Shown: one piece after another, positions 6,494 to 13,956 of the stretch
How the letters are laid out: the number at the start of each line of letters is the position of its first letter
Position numbering within the stretch: the first letter of the stretch is position 1
Assembly (NCBI GenBank): GCA_937874515.1
Contig: CALNBV010000259.1
Span: forward strand, 1 to 13,960
Origin: an uncultured Paenibacillaceae bacterium
GTDB taxonomy: Bacteria > Bacillota > Bacilli > Aneurinibacillales > Aneurinibacillaceae
DNA length: 13,960 nucleotides
Direction: 5' to 3'
Translations under genes and position numbers: made by a program
Notes under the pieces: model-generated
What the model saw: only the letters and a program-made list of their open reading frames with translations
Told to the model about the DNA's origin: nothing
Database searches by the model: none

Positions 6494-7351
6494 ATGTCAG
6501 GCAATGCACCAGTAACTACAGCTTCTTTAAGAGAGATGAAACGAAATAAACAACCCATCGTCATGTTGACCGCTTACGATTACCCTTCAGCGAAACTGGC
6601 AGAAGAGGCTGACGTTGATATGATTCTCGTTGGTGATTCTTTAGGAATGGTCGTTCTTGGTTATGATTCAACCATACCTGTTACCATGGATGATATGATC
6701 CATCATACGAAAGCGGTAACACGGGCAGCCCGTCGAGCCTTCGTGGTCACAGACCTTCCTTTCTTAACCTATCATGCTTCCGTTGAAGAAGGATTACGGA
6801 ATGCTGGGCGAATTATGCAGGAAGGATTGGCTAAAGCAGTGAAAGTAGAAGGTGGAAAAGAGCTTGCTCCTTTCATTCGCCGTTGTGTACAATCTGGAAT
6901 TCCTGTTGTTGGGCACCTGGGCTTAACCCCTCAATCTGTTCACCAATTTGGCGGGTATAAGGTGCAAGGGAAAACAGAGGAAGCAGCAGCAAAATTGCTG
7001 GAAGATGCGTTAGCTATGGAAGAAGCCGGAGCTTTTATGGTTGTTTTAGAATGTGTGCCCCATCAATTGGCATCTCTTGTAAGCAGTAAATTGTCCATCC
7101 CTACCATTGGTATTGGTGCTGGAAAGGGATGTGACGGACAGGTGTTGGTTTTCCATGACATCCTTTCTTATGGGGGAGGAAAAGTCCCTAAGTTTGTTAA
7201 AAAATATGCAGATGTTGGCCAAACCATTAAAGAAGCAATCAGCCAGTATGCCAATGAAGTTCGTGGAAAAGATTTTCCAGAACAAGCCCATACTTTTACA
7301 ATGGATGAAGAAAATTTAGAGAAACTATATGGCGAAGGGGTTAAAGCATGA
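6494..7351 (+). CDS. panB: 3-methyl-2-oxobutanoate hydroxymethyltransferase (ketopantoate)
   Basis: PanB transfers a hydroxymethyl group from 5,10-methylene-tetrahydrofolate to 2-oxoisovalerate to make ketopantoate, the first committed step of pantothenate synthesis. The 285-residue protein shows the conserved metal ligands in VGDSLGM (Asp48), TDLPF (Asp87) and KVEGG (Glu119), the catalytic glutamate in LECVP (Glu186), and the family stretches GHLGLTPQSVHQFGGYKVQGK and IGIGAGKGCDGQVLVFHD. The ribosome binding site is very strong, AGGAGGAGG at 6478-6486, 7 nt from the ATG. It is the first gene of panBCD and its stop overlaps the panC start by 4 nt (ATGA). Expression is probably controlled by the structured leader and terminator just upstream. 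Confidence 0.97.
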   Translation: MSGNAPVTTASLREMKRNKQPIVMLTAYDYPSAKLAEEADVDMILVGDSLGMVVLGYDSTIPVTMDDMIHHTKAVTRAARRAFVVTDLPFLTYHASVEEGLRNAGRIMQEGLAKAVKVEGGKELAPFIRRCVQSGIPVVGHLGLTPQSVHQFGGYKVQGKTEEAAAKLLEDALAMEEAGAFMVVLECVPHQLASLVSSKLSIPTIGIGAGKGCDGQVLVFHDILSYGGGKVPKFVKKYADVGQTIKEAISQYANEVRGKDFPEQAHTFTMDEENLEKLYGEGVKA

Positions 7352-8190
7352 TCACGGTGACCAGCATCAAGGAACTGAAAGAAGTAGTAAATAAAGTACG
7401 AAAAAATTCCACCGTTGGTCTCGTTCCAACTATGGGATTTTTGCACGAAGGCCATATGAGTCTTGTGAAGCAAGCAAAAGAAACAGTTGATTTCGTTGTG
7501 ATGAGTATTTTTGTAAACCCTACCCAGTTCGGTCCAGGGGAGGATTTTGAAAAATACCCAAGAGATTTAGCAAGAGATGAACAGTTGGCCCGTGAAGGGG
7601 GAGTGGACCTTCTCTTTACTCCAACGGTTGAGGAAATGTACCCCAAACCAGGGAGAACAACAGTTCATGTATCGGGAATTACAGAAAAGCTATGTGGAGC
7701 TTCTCGTCCAGGCCATTTTGACGGTGTTTCCCTTGTGGTTTCCAAGTTATTTCATCTGGTTCAACCGGATTATGCCTTTTTCGGTTTAAAAGATGCACAA
7801 CAGGTAGCTGTGATTGAGCAAATGGTACAGGATTTGAATTTCCCAGTGACAATTGTTCCCTGTGAAATTGTACGTGAGGCAGATGGATTAGCATTAAGCT
7901 CTCGAAATGTTTATTTAAGCCCTGAGCAACGAAAAGAGGCACTTATTCTATCCCAATCCTTAAAACATGTTAAGGAACGTTTCCTAAATGGGGAACGAAA
8001 TGCAGAAGTATTGCGCCAGGAGGCCATTACTTTAATTGAAGAAAGCCCTTTAGCACAAATTGATTACGTTTCCCTTCTTTCTTATCCTGAATTGGAAACG
8101 GTTTCCTATATAGATTCACCAGCCATTATTGCTCTTGCCGTACGGTTTGGCAATACTCGATTAATTGATAATGCATTATTGAAAAATTAA
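7348..8190 (+). CDS. panC: Pantoate-beta-alanine ligase
   Basis: PanC uses ATP to activate pantoate as pantoyl adenylate and then joins it to beta-alanine, giving pantothenate. The protein has 280 residues, normal for the family. PTMGFLHEGH (27-36) is the nucleotidyl-transferase HIGH-type motif. SIFVNPTQF (53-61), GASRPGHFDGV (117-127) and FGLKDAQQ (145-152) are the conserved pantoate and ATP contacts. LSSRN (183-187) is the KMSKS-like loop. Translation is coupled to panB through an ATGA overlap, with GAAGGGG just upstream serving as a ribosome binding site. Its two substrates come from neighbours or near neighbours: beta-alanine from PanD next to it, and pantoate from ketopantoate made by PanB (the reductase is not in this window). 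Confidence 0.97.
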   Translation: MITVTSIKELKEVVNKVRKNSTVGLVPTMGFLHEGHMSLVKQAKETVDFVVMSIFVNPTQFGPGEDFEKYPRDLARDEQLAREGGVDLLFTPTVEEMYPKPGRTTVHVSGITEKLCGASRPGHFDGVSLVVSKLFHLVQPDYAFFGLKDAQQVAVIEQMVQDLNFPVTIVPCEIVREADGLALSSRNVYLSPEQRKEALILSQSLKHVKERFLNGERNAEVLRQEAITLIEESPLAQIDYVSLLSYPELETVSYIDSPAIIALAVRFGNTRLIDNALLKN

Positions 8191-8218
8191 ATAGAAATTG
8201 CAGGGGAGTGGGATACTT

Positions 8219-8602
8219 ATGTTTCGTTTTATGATGAAGGGGAAAATACATCGCGCAACTGTAACAGAGGCGAATTTAAATTATGTGGGCAGTGTAACCA
8301 TTGATAAAAACATTATGGAAGCAGCGGATATTTGGCCCAATGAAAAGGTGCAAATTGTGAACAATAACAATGGTGCCCGTTTAGAAACCTATGTTATTGA
8401 AGGGGAACCTGGAAGCGGAATTATCTGTTTAAACGGCGCTGCAGCCCGTTTAGTGCAGCCAGGGGATCAAGTCATTATTATTGCTTATGGAATGATGAGT
8501 GAGGCAGAAGCAAAAAATTATCAACCAAAAGTGGTTATTATGGAAGATAATAATAAAATCGCCCAGGTAATGGGTGAGGAAATTCATGCCACTATTTTAT
8601 AA
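8219..8602 (+). CDS. panD: Aspartate 1-decarboxylase proenzyme
   Basis: PanD decarboxylates L-aspartate to beta-alanine, using a pyruvoyl cofactor formed by self-cleavage. The 127-residue protein from the ATG at 8219 matches the size of B. subtilis PanD. The cleavage site is Gly24-Ser25 in NYVGS, with the serine becoming the pyruvoyl group of the alpha chain. Lys9, Arg54, Thr57 and Tyr58 (in NNNNGARLETY) are the conserved active-site residues. A TTG at 8198 would add seven residues, but GGGGAG (8203-8208) lies downstream of it and fits the ATG at 8219 as a ribosome binding site. The gene starts 28 bp after panC and a strong terminator follows, so panBCD appears to be a complete transcription unit. 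Confidence 0.97.
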   Translation: MFRFMMKGKIHRATVTEANLNYVGSVTIDKNIMEAADIWPNEKVQIVNNNNGARLETYVIEGEPGSGIICLNGAAARLVQPGDQVIIIAYGMMSEAEAKNYQPKVVIMEDNNKIAQVMGEEIHATIL

Positions 8603-8638
8603 AAATTTGCAAAAAACCTAAGTTTTATTGGTTCATAT

Positions 8639-8696
8639 AGACTCCCTTCTCGTGGAAAACTGTTAGTAACGGTTTTTGAGAAAGGGGGTCTTTTTT
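8639..8696 (+). terminator. Terminator after panD, overlapping the next gene's ribosome binding site
   Basis: AGACTCCC-TTCTC (8639-8651) pairs with GAGAA-A-GGGGGTCT (8678-8691) over 13 pairs with one bulged A and one G-U pair, and six Ts follow. The inner part also pairs (AAAACTGT with ACGGTTTT), so the whole region makes one long stem. The 3' arm includes AGGGGG (8683-8688), which is also the likely ribosome binding site of the TPR gene starting at 8699. Confidence 0.85.
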
Positions 8697-8698
8697 AC

Positions 8699-10099
8699 AT
8701 GTTGCTATCCCAGTATTTTGCATCTTTAAAAGACCGTTTAGAAAATATTGAAGAAGTATTGCTTCACACATCAGAAGAACAAAAAATTGAATTATATAGG
8801 GAAGTGCTGGCTTTTCGCCAACTTAGTGATCAGGTGGTTGAGGATTGGTTGCAATTCGAAGAAAAATTAGCTATGGTGCAACGGATGTTTGAAATGGAGT
8901 CAGAGCCAGAAGAAGAAACCAATTGTTCACCCCAACCTAAAGAGAATGAAGTTCTCCTTCCCCGCCATTTATCTTTTCAATTTTTACAGGGGAAAGGATA
9001 CTTTGAATTATCGATGTATGATGAAGCGGTGAAGTCCTTTAGCCATATCATTCGCCAGGAACCTGATATGGAATTAGCCCGCCTATACCTTGCTTTTGGC
9101 TTTTTAATGTCACGGCGTTTAGAAATGGCCTTTCGCCAATTTCAATTGCTGGCGGAAACCACATCCTATCCCATTTTTGCTTCAGTTGCTTATAATGAAA
9201 TGGGCGTGATTTCCGTGTTAGAAGGAAGACCTGATCAGGGACTTGTATGGTTCAAGGAGGCCTTAGAACGTTATCCCCGGTTAACGGAAGCCCGGTTTAA
9301 TGAAATCCTTACATTGTTTTCCCAGAAACAATATGAAGATGTGGCAGAAAAAGCGGAAGCCCTGTTTGCGGAATGTGACGATGATTTGGAGTTAAACCTT
9401 CTTTATGCTTATGCCAGTGCCCAGCTTGGTAATTTGGAGGATGCACATATCTCCTTGCAAAGGTGTGAAACCCTTTGTGATTCTGTCCATAGCCTTTTTC
9501 CGGTAGCGGTCTGTTATGAGAAGTTAGGTTTTTACAGGGAAGCTTATCATTTATATTTTGCAATGCTTCCTGAATTAAAATCAGACCCAGCTGTTTGGCA
9601 TGGATTGGGTTGGACCCTCTGGAAAAGTGAACAAGATGAAAAAGCCCTCTTTTATTTAAAACGGGCGTTAACGTTGAATCCTACTCAGGCAGATTATGCC
9701 TGCTCTTATGCCTGGGTTTTATTAGGGCTAAATGAAGTTGAAAAAGCGCAAAAGGTATTCCAACGAATTGTGGAAAATCATCAACATCCTCTTTCTTATT
9801 CTGGCCTTTCCCATGTTTCCCTTTTACAAGGCCTACATAAGGAGGCAGAGACCTTTGCAGTTAAAATGGTGAATCATGAAGACCAGGTAATTCAGGGTCT
9901 AGGGCATTTTCACATGGGAAGAATCTGCTTTGATCAACAAGATTACGATGGAGCATTGTCCCATTTTACAACAAGCCATCAATTAGCGAACCTTAAAGAA
10001 AGCCAGCTATATTCTGGTTTAGTCCACTTTATGAATCAAGAAAATGAAAAAGCAATGGAAAAATGGGAGCCTTTGTTGTCTGTACCGGTTCATTTTTGA
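8699..10099 (+). CDS. Uncharacterised TPR-repeat protein
   Basis: I do not recognise a named family beyond tetratricopeptide repeats. The 466-residue protein has no signal peptide or membrane segment, so it should be cytoplasmic. Residues 1-66 look helical and charged, possibly a coiled coil. An acidic linker follows (about 67-84, SEPEEETNC). From about residue 90 to the end there are helical repeats with the TPR pattern of small and aromatic residues, for example GKGYFELSMYDEAVKSFSHI, NEMGVISVLEGRPDQGLVWF and GLGWTLWKSEQDEKALFYLK followed by RALTLNPTQADYACSYAWVL. TPRs bind other proteins, so a scaffold or adaptor role is an inference only. The ATG at 8699 is preceded by AGGGGG (8683-8688), 10 nt away, within the terminator hairpin. 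B. subtilis has no such gene between panD and dinG. Codon use looks like its neighbours, so recent transfer is not indicated. Confidence 0.85.
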   Translation: MLLSQYFASLKDRLENIEEVLLHTSEEQKIELYREVLAFRQLSDQVVEDWLQFEEKLAMVQRMFEMESEPEEETNCSPQPKENEVLLPRHLSFQFLQGKGYFELSMYDEAVKSFSHIIRQEPDMELARLYLAFGFLMSRRLEMAFRQFQLLAETTSYPIFASVAYNEMGVISVLEGRPDQGLVWFKEALERYPRLTEARFNEILTLFSQKQYEDVAEKAEALFAECDDDLELNLLYAYASAQLGNLEDAHISLQRCETLCDSVHSLFPVAVCYEKLGFYREAYHLYFAMLPELKSDPAVWHGLGWTLWKSEQDEKALFYLKRALTLNPTQADYACSYAWVLLGLNEVEKAQKVFQRIVENHQHPLSYSGLSHVSLLQGLHKEAETFAVKMVNHEDQVIQGLGHFHMGRICFDQQDYDGALSHFTTSHQLANLKESQLYSGLVHFMNQENEKAMEKWEPLLSVPVHF

Positions 10100-10118
10100 A
10101 CCGGTTTTCCTTTTTTTT
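10084..10118 (+). terminator. Intrinsic terminator overlapping the TPR gene stop
   Basis: ACCGGTTCA (10084-10092) pairs perfectly with TGAACCGGT (10097-10105), nine pairs with a TTTT loop, followed by a T-rich tract to 10118. The stop codon TGA (10097-10099) starts the 3' arm, so the last five codons are part of the hairpin. The element separates the TPR gene from dinG transcription. Confidence 0.85.
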
Positions 10119-10132
10119 GTAGATGAAGGTTA

Positions 10133-10161
10133 TTGCAATTATGGATGGAGTCATTCAGAAT
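10133..10161 (+). promoter_or_regulatory. Candidate promoter for dinG
   Basis: TTGCAA (10133-10138) and CAGAAT (10156-10161) are separated by 17 bp; each matches 4 of 6 consensus bases. They lie right after the TPR gene terminator and about 45 bp before the dinG start, where a promoter is needed. I see no LexA box (GAAC-N4-GTTC) here. Weak evidence. Confidence 0.35.
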
Positions 10162-10193
10162 AAGAAGATAAGCTCTTTTTCAAGTTTTCCAAT

Positions 10194-10199
10194 GAGGTG
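10194..10199 (+). promoter_or_regulatory. Ribosome binding site deciding the dinG TTG start
   Basis: GAGGTG lies 6 nt before TTG at 10206. The alternative GTG at 10197 would overlap this site and has no good site of its own. Confidence 0.55.
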
Positions 10200-10205
10200 A
10201 AAGGT

Positions 10206-13046
10206 TTGAATAAATACCTTGTTATAGATTTTGAAACCACAGGAAATAAACCCAAAGACGGGGACCGTATTATTCAAGTGGGAGCGGTGCTCGTAGAAAA
10301 TGGAATGATTGTGGATCGATATGCGACACTTGTTAATCCTGGAGTCATGATTTCACCTTTTATTGAAAATTTGACTGGAATAACAAATTCAATGGTACGT
10401 ACAGCACCAGATATAGAGGAAATTCTTCCTGATTTATTAAGGTTAACCGATGATGTTGTATTAGTAGGCCATAATATTTATTTTGATTTATCCTTTTTGC
10501 AAAATGCTTTTATCGAAGGGGGTTATTTACCCTTTGCTGGCTTAGTGTTAGATACAGTTGAAATGGCACGTTTGCTTCTTCCTTCCCAGGACGGATATAG
10601 ACTAACGGATTTATCCAGTGAATTAGATATCCCACTGGATCGTCCCCATCGTGCAGATGAGGATGCAGAGGCTACAGCTAAGGTTTTCATTCAGCTTTTG
10701 CAGAAAATGAAGGGATTGCCCTTAATTACCATACAACGGCTCAAGGAGTTAACCCGTTCCTATCAATCAGATCTATCTGAGTTATTAAAATCACTGGAGA
10801 AAGAAAAGTTGTTCCATACCCGGGAAGAAACTGGGATCGATGTGTATCGCCAGCTTTGTCTGCGTTCAGAACAAAAACAGAAAATGGTGGATGATTCCCC
10901 TATTCCTGAAGATTTCACACTTTTTATGGACCAACTGGTTGCTGAAGGAGGGGGGTTGGAGAAAAATCTCCCTGGATTTGAATGGCGCCCATCCCAACTT
11001 ACCATGATGAAACAAGTCTATGATTCCTTTGAAGATGGGAAACATTTAGTGGTTGAGGCAGGCACAGGAACAGGGAAATCCCTGGCTTATTTAATTCCTG
11101 CCGCCTATTGGGCGAAGCAAGAAGGAGAGAAAGTAGTCATCTCCACCCACACAATCCAGTTGCAAGAACAATTATATAGCCGTGATTTGCCCCTCATTAA
11201 AAAGATTTTTCACAATGGAATTAAGGATCCTGTCCTACTAAAGGGACGCAATCATTATCTCTGTTTGCGAAAATATGAACATAGTTTACAGGAATATCAT
11301 GAGAATTACGATTTTCAATTAAGTAAAGGGCAAATTCTTGTTTGGTTAACGGAAACAGAAACAGGGGATATTGAAGAAATCAACCTTCCTTCCGGGGGCC
11401 AATATTATTGGAAACAGGTGCAAAGTGATGCAACGTCATGTTTAAATCGCCATTGTCCCTGGTTCTCTCGTTGTTTTTATCATAATGCCCGTCGCAAGGC
11501 CCAGCAGGCTGAATTAATTATAACGAATCATTCCCTGTTGTTTACAGATATTCAGGCAGAACATCGAATTTTGCCTGCCTATCGTTATGCAGTGATTGAT
11601 GAGGCCCATCATTTTGATGATGTGGCAAGCCGCCATTTAGGCCATACCCTATCTTCCTTCCAAGTGGATAATACCTTTCAATTTCTTGTTTCCGAACGGG
11701 GTGGGGGATTATTAGAGGATTTGGAAAAGACTCTCCTGCAGGAAAAGGAAATCAAGGCATCTATTGCTGAATTGTTCGGCAATCTTCCTATGGATGTTCG
11801 CCAGTGTCGGGATTCCTGGCGGGAAATGTTCCAAATTTTGCACAGGTGGACCATTGAAAAAGGAAAAGAAGGGGATGAAATTGGCCATACTCATTTTCGT
11901 TATAAAAAAGGAGATTTACAAACCACTGTAGGAAAAGGGCTCCTGGCAGCGGTGCAAAATTCTCTGGAATGGACTGCGCCTCTTAGCAAGAAATTAGAGC
12001 AATTATCAAGGCAAATTCAAGAACAGATGGAGTCCATGAGTTTAACCATGCGAGGTCTTGTTTCTGATTTAAACGGAACCATACAGGATTTATTAACAAA
12101 TATGGAATTGCTCCACAGCATGCTGTTATCTGTGGATGAAGAAAATGTTTACTGGGTGGAGTTAGACAGGCGGGGTTTCCGCAAAGGCATCTATATCAAT
12201 CAGGCACCCCTTGATGTTTCTACCCTGATTCGCAATTTGTTTTTTGACCATAAAGACAGTGTGGTTTTAACATCAGCAACCATGAGTGTCAATGACTCTT
12301 TTCGCTATGCCCTGGAACGATTGGGAATCAATGATTTATACAATGAGAATTTAGTGGAAACATCTCTGCTTCCTTCACCTTTTAATTTCCCTGAACAAGC
12401 CCTATTATGTGTTCCATCGGAAATTCCCAGTATAAAAGATGCTACTGAAAAGGAATTTATTCAATCCCTGGCCCAATCCTTAGGGGAAGTAGCACGGGTT
12501 ACTGGCGGGAAAATGATGGTGTTATTCACCTCCTATTCCATGTTGAAAAACGTGTATACCCTATTAAAAGATAACTTATCTGGTTCCGGATTTATGGTGT
12601 TAGGCCACGGCATTGATAGCCATAGCCGCAGCAAGTTAACCCGGAGATTCCGCACCACAAAAAATAGCATTTTATTAGGGACAAGCAGTTTTTGGGAAGG
12701 TGTGGATATTCCGGGGGAAGATTTAAGCTGTTTAGCGATCGTCAGGTTGCCTTTTGTTCCTCCTAATCATCCTTTACTCGAAGCCAGAACCCTTAAAATG
12801 AAAGAAGAAAGAAAAAATCCTTTTATCCAATTATCTGTTCCACAGGCGGTCATCCGTTTTAAGCAAGGGTTTGGTAGATTGGTTCGTACAATGTCAGACC
12901 GTGGTGTGGTATTGGTTTATGACCGAAGAATCATTGATACGACCTATGGGAAAATCTTTATCAATTCGTTGCCCAAAACCCCAATTTTAATTAAGCCAAC
13001 CAGAGAAATTTTGCCTGAAATTTCCCAATGGATGGATACAAAATAA
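10206..13046 (+). CDS. dinG: ATP-dependent helicase/exonuclease DinG
   Basis: This 946-residue protein joins an N-terminal DEDDh 3'-5' exonuclease domain to an XPD/DinG-type superfamily 2 helicase domain, the usual Gram-positive DinG layout. Exonuclease motifs are VIDFETTG (Asp8, Glu10), HNIYFD (Asp94) and HRADEDAE (His148, Asp153). Helicase motifs are Walker A AGTGTGKS (about 285-292), DEAH (about 465-468) and the motif VI stretch QGFGRLVR near the C-terminus. Between motifs I and II there are four cysteines, near 353, 412, 417 and 423, the last three spaced C-x4-C-x5-C. That is the spacing of the iron-sulfur cysteines of E. coli DinG as I remember them. A role in DNA repair or resolving replication-blocking structures is known for the family; the activity balance here is unknown. 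I chose TTG at 10206 (protein start LNKYLVIDFETTG) over GTG at 10197 because of the GAGGTG site. The upstream TPR gene ends in a terminator, so dinG probably has its own promoter. Confidence 0.95.
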   Translation: MNKYLVIDFETTGNKPKDGDRIIQVGAVLVENGMIVDRYATLVNPGVMISPFIENLTGITNSMVRTAPDIEEILPDLLRLTDDVVLVGHNIYFDLSFLQNAFIEGGYLPFAGLVLDTVEMARLLLPSQDGYRLTDLSSELDIPLDRPHRADEDAEATAKVFIQLLQKMKGLPLITIQRLKELTRSYQSDLSELLKSLEKEKLFHTREETGIDVYRQLCLRSEQKQKMVDDSPIPEDFTLFMDQLVAEGGGLEKNLPGFEWRPSQLTMMKQVYDSFEDGKHLVVEAGTGTGKSLAYLIPAAYWAKQEGEKVVISTHTIQLQEQLYSRDLPLIKKIFHNGIKDPVLLKGRNHYLCLRKYEHSLQEYHENYDFQLSKGQILVWLTETETGDIEEINLPSGGQYYWKQVQSDATSCLNRHCPWFSRCFYHNARRKAQQAELIITNHSLLFTDIQAEHRILPAYRYAVIDEAHHFDDVASRHLGHTLSSFQVDNTFQFLVSERGGGLLEDLEKTLLQEKEIKASIAELFGNLPMDVRQCRDSWREMFQILHRWTIEKGKEGDEIGHTHFRYKKGDLQTTVGKGLLAAVQNSLEWTAPLSKKLEQLSRQIQEQMESMSLTMRGLVSDLNGTIQDLLTNMELLHSMLLSVDEENVYWVELDRRGFRKGIYINQAPLDVSTLIRNLFFDHKDSVVLTSATMSVNDSFRYALERLGINDLYNENLVETSLLPSPFNFPEQALLCVPSEIPSIKDATEKEFIQSLAQSLGEVARVTGGKMMVLFTSYSMLKNVYTLLKDNLSGSGFMVLGHGIDSHSRSKLTRRFRTTKNSILLGTSSFWEGVDIPGEDLSCLAIVRLPFVPPNHPLLEARTLKMKEERKNPFIQLSVPQAVIRFKQGFGRLVRTMSDRGVVLVYDRRIIDTTYGKIFINSLPKTPILIKPTREILPEISQWMDTK

Positions 13047-13127
13047 AAGAAGGGAATTTTACGAGTTCTAACGAATTAAATAAAGATAGGATAAGTTCGG
13101 GTGACTTGTAAGAAGGAGAGGACAGGC

Positions 13128-13745
13128 ATGAAAACCCTGAAAATTTCGGAAGCGGTGGTTCGGAGGCTTCCCTTATATTTACGCTATCTGAATAATCTCC
13201 AAATCATTAATGTTCGAACAGTTTCATCCCAACAACTTGGAGAAGCTCTTGATTTAAATCCTGCACAAATTCGCAAGGATTTAGCCTGTTTTGGCGAGTT
13301 TGGCAGAAAAGGAATAGGCTATGAGGTCGATTATTTAATTGGGAAAATTAAAAGCATATTAAAATTGGATCAACCCATTAATGTGGTTCTTATAGGTGCA
13401 GGGCATCTGGGCCATGCCATTAGCAATTATACCGTTTATTTAAAAGATAATATGAAAATTGTTGCCATCCTTGATAATGACCCGGGAAAAATCGGGCATA
13501 TTACTGCAGGAATTTCCATTGAACCACTGGATCATTTAAAAGAAATCGTGGAAGCAAGGGGCATTCGTGTAGGGATTATTACAGTTCCTGCTGAAGCAGC
13601 CCAAAAGGTTTGTGATTTGCTGGTTGATGCTGGCATTCACGCCATTTTGAACTTTGCACCCACCAATTTACGGGTTCCTGACGATGTACGGGTACATCAT
13701 ACAGACTTCACCATGGAACTCCATAGCCTGTCTTATTATTTATAA
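13128..13745 (+). CDS. rex: Redox-sensing transcriptional repressor Rex
   Basis: Rex is a homodimeric repressor that binds DNA when NADH is low and releases it when the NADH/NAD+ ratio rises, controlling fermentation and respiration genes. From the ATG at 13128 the protein has 205 residues, close to the usual 205-215. The N-terminal winged helix (about 1-75) includes LPLYLRYLNNL, the helix-turn-helix QIRKDLACFG, and the wing GEFGRKGIGYEV. The Rossmann fold has VVLIGAGHLGHA (86-97) with the GxGxxG dinucleotide motif, then VAILDNDPGKIG, ITVPAEAAQ and ILNFAPTNL. AAGGAG (13113-13118) is a ribosome binding site 9 nt before the ATG; an upstream frame extension to 13101 has no support. The gene stands 81 bp after dinG and is followed by its own terminator. 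I find no convincing Rex operator (TTGTGAA-N-TTCACAA) upstream, so self-regulation is not evident. Confidence 0.96.
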   Translation: MKTLKISEAVVRRLPLYLRYLNNLQIINVRTVSSQQLGEALDLNPAQIRKDLACFGEFGRKGIGYEVDYLIGKIKSILKLDQPINVVLIGAGHLGHAISNYTVYLKDNMKIVAILDNDPGKIGHITAGISIEPLDHLKEIVEARGIRVGIITVPAEAAQKVCDLLVDAGIHAILNFAPTNLRVPDDVRVHHTDFTMELHSLSYYL

Positions 13746-13761
13746 GTGTACGAAAGCATGA

Positions 13762-13790
13762 AGACCTTCTAAATTAGAGGGTCTTTTTTT
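13762..13790 (+). terminator. Intrinsic terminator after rex
   Basis: AGACCTTCT (13762-13770) pairs with AGAGGGTCT (13776-13784) over nine pairs, one of them T-G, with a 5-nt AAATT loop that can close further. A run of eight Ts follows at 13783-13790. It ends transcription 17 nt after the rex stop codon. Confidence 0.9.
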
Positions 13791-13908
13791 ATTTTGTAAG
13801 GATTTTTATCCAAAAAATTCATTCACAAACTCTACAATACTGCAAAATTTGCTTCTCATATATGATGTAATTATGGCATTTTTAAATTTTCAGAAAGGAG
13901 TACGTCAT

Positions 13909-13956
13909 TTGTTTAAACAGTTTATAGGTTATTTAAATCATCTTAGAAAGACGTAG
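13909..13956 (+). CDS. Possible 15-codon minigene or leader peptide
   Basis: A short frame starts at TTG 13909 and stops at TAG 13954-13956, encoding LFKQFIGYLNHLRKT (first residue read as Met). A strong ribosome binding site, AAAGGAG (13894-13900), lies 8 nt upstream. The peptide is basic, with one short hydrophobic patch. The stop codon is embedded in TAGGAGG (13954-13960), which looks like the ribosome binding site of another gene that would begin just outside the window. That layout suggests translational coupling or a regulatory leader peptide. I do not recognise the peptide. The non-ATG start and small size leave real doubt; the AAAGGAG could instead belong to a longer gene whose true frame is not visible. 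Confidence 0.4.
   Translation: MFKQFIGYLNHLRKT

Noticed and set aside
6315..6515. A 66-codon frame across the panB leader
   Set aside because: It runs through the terminator and the panB ribosome binding site, has no ribosome binding site of its own, and the peptide has no recognisable features. The region is better explained as structured RNA.
13810..13828. Rex operator downstream of rex
   Set aside because: Only the right half (TTCACAA) matches. The left half position reads CCAAAAA, so the palindrome is not present.
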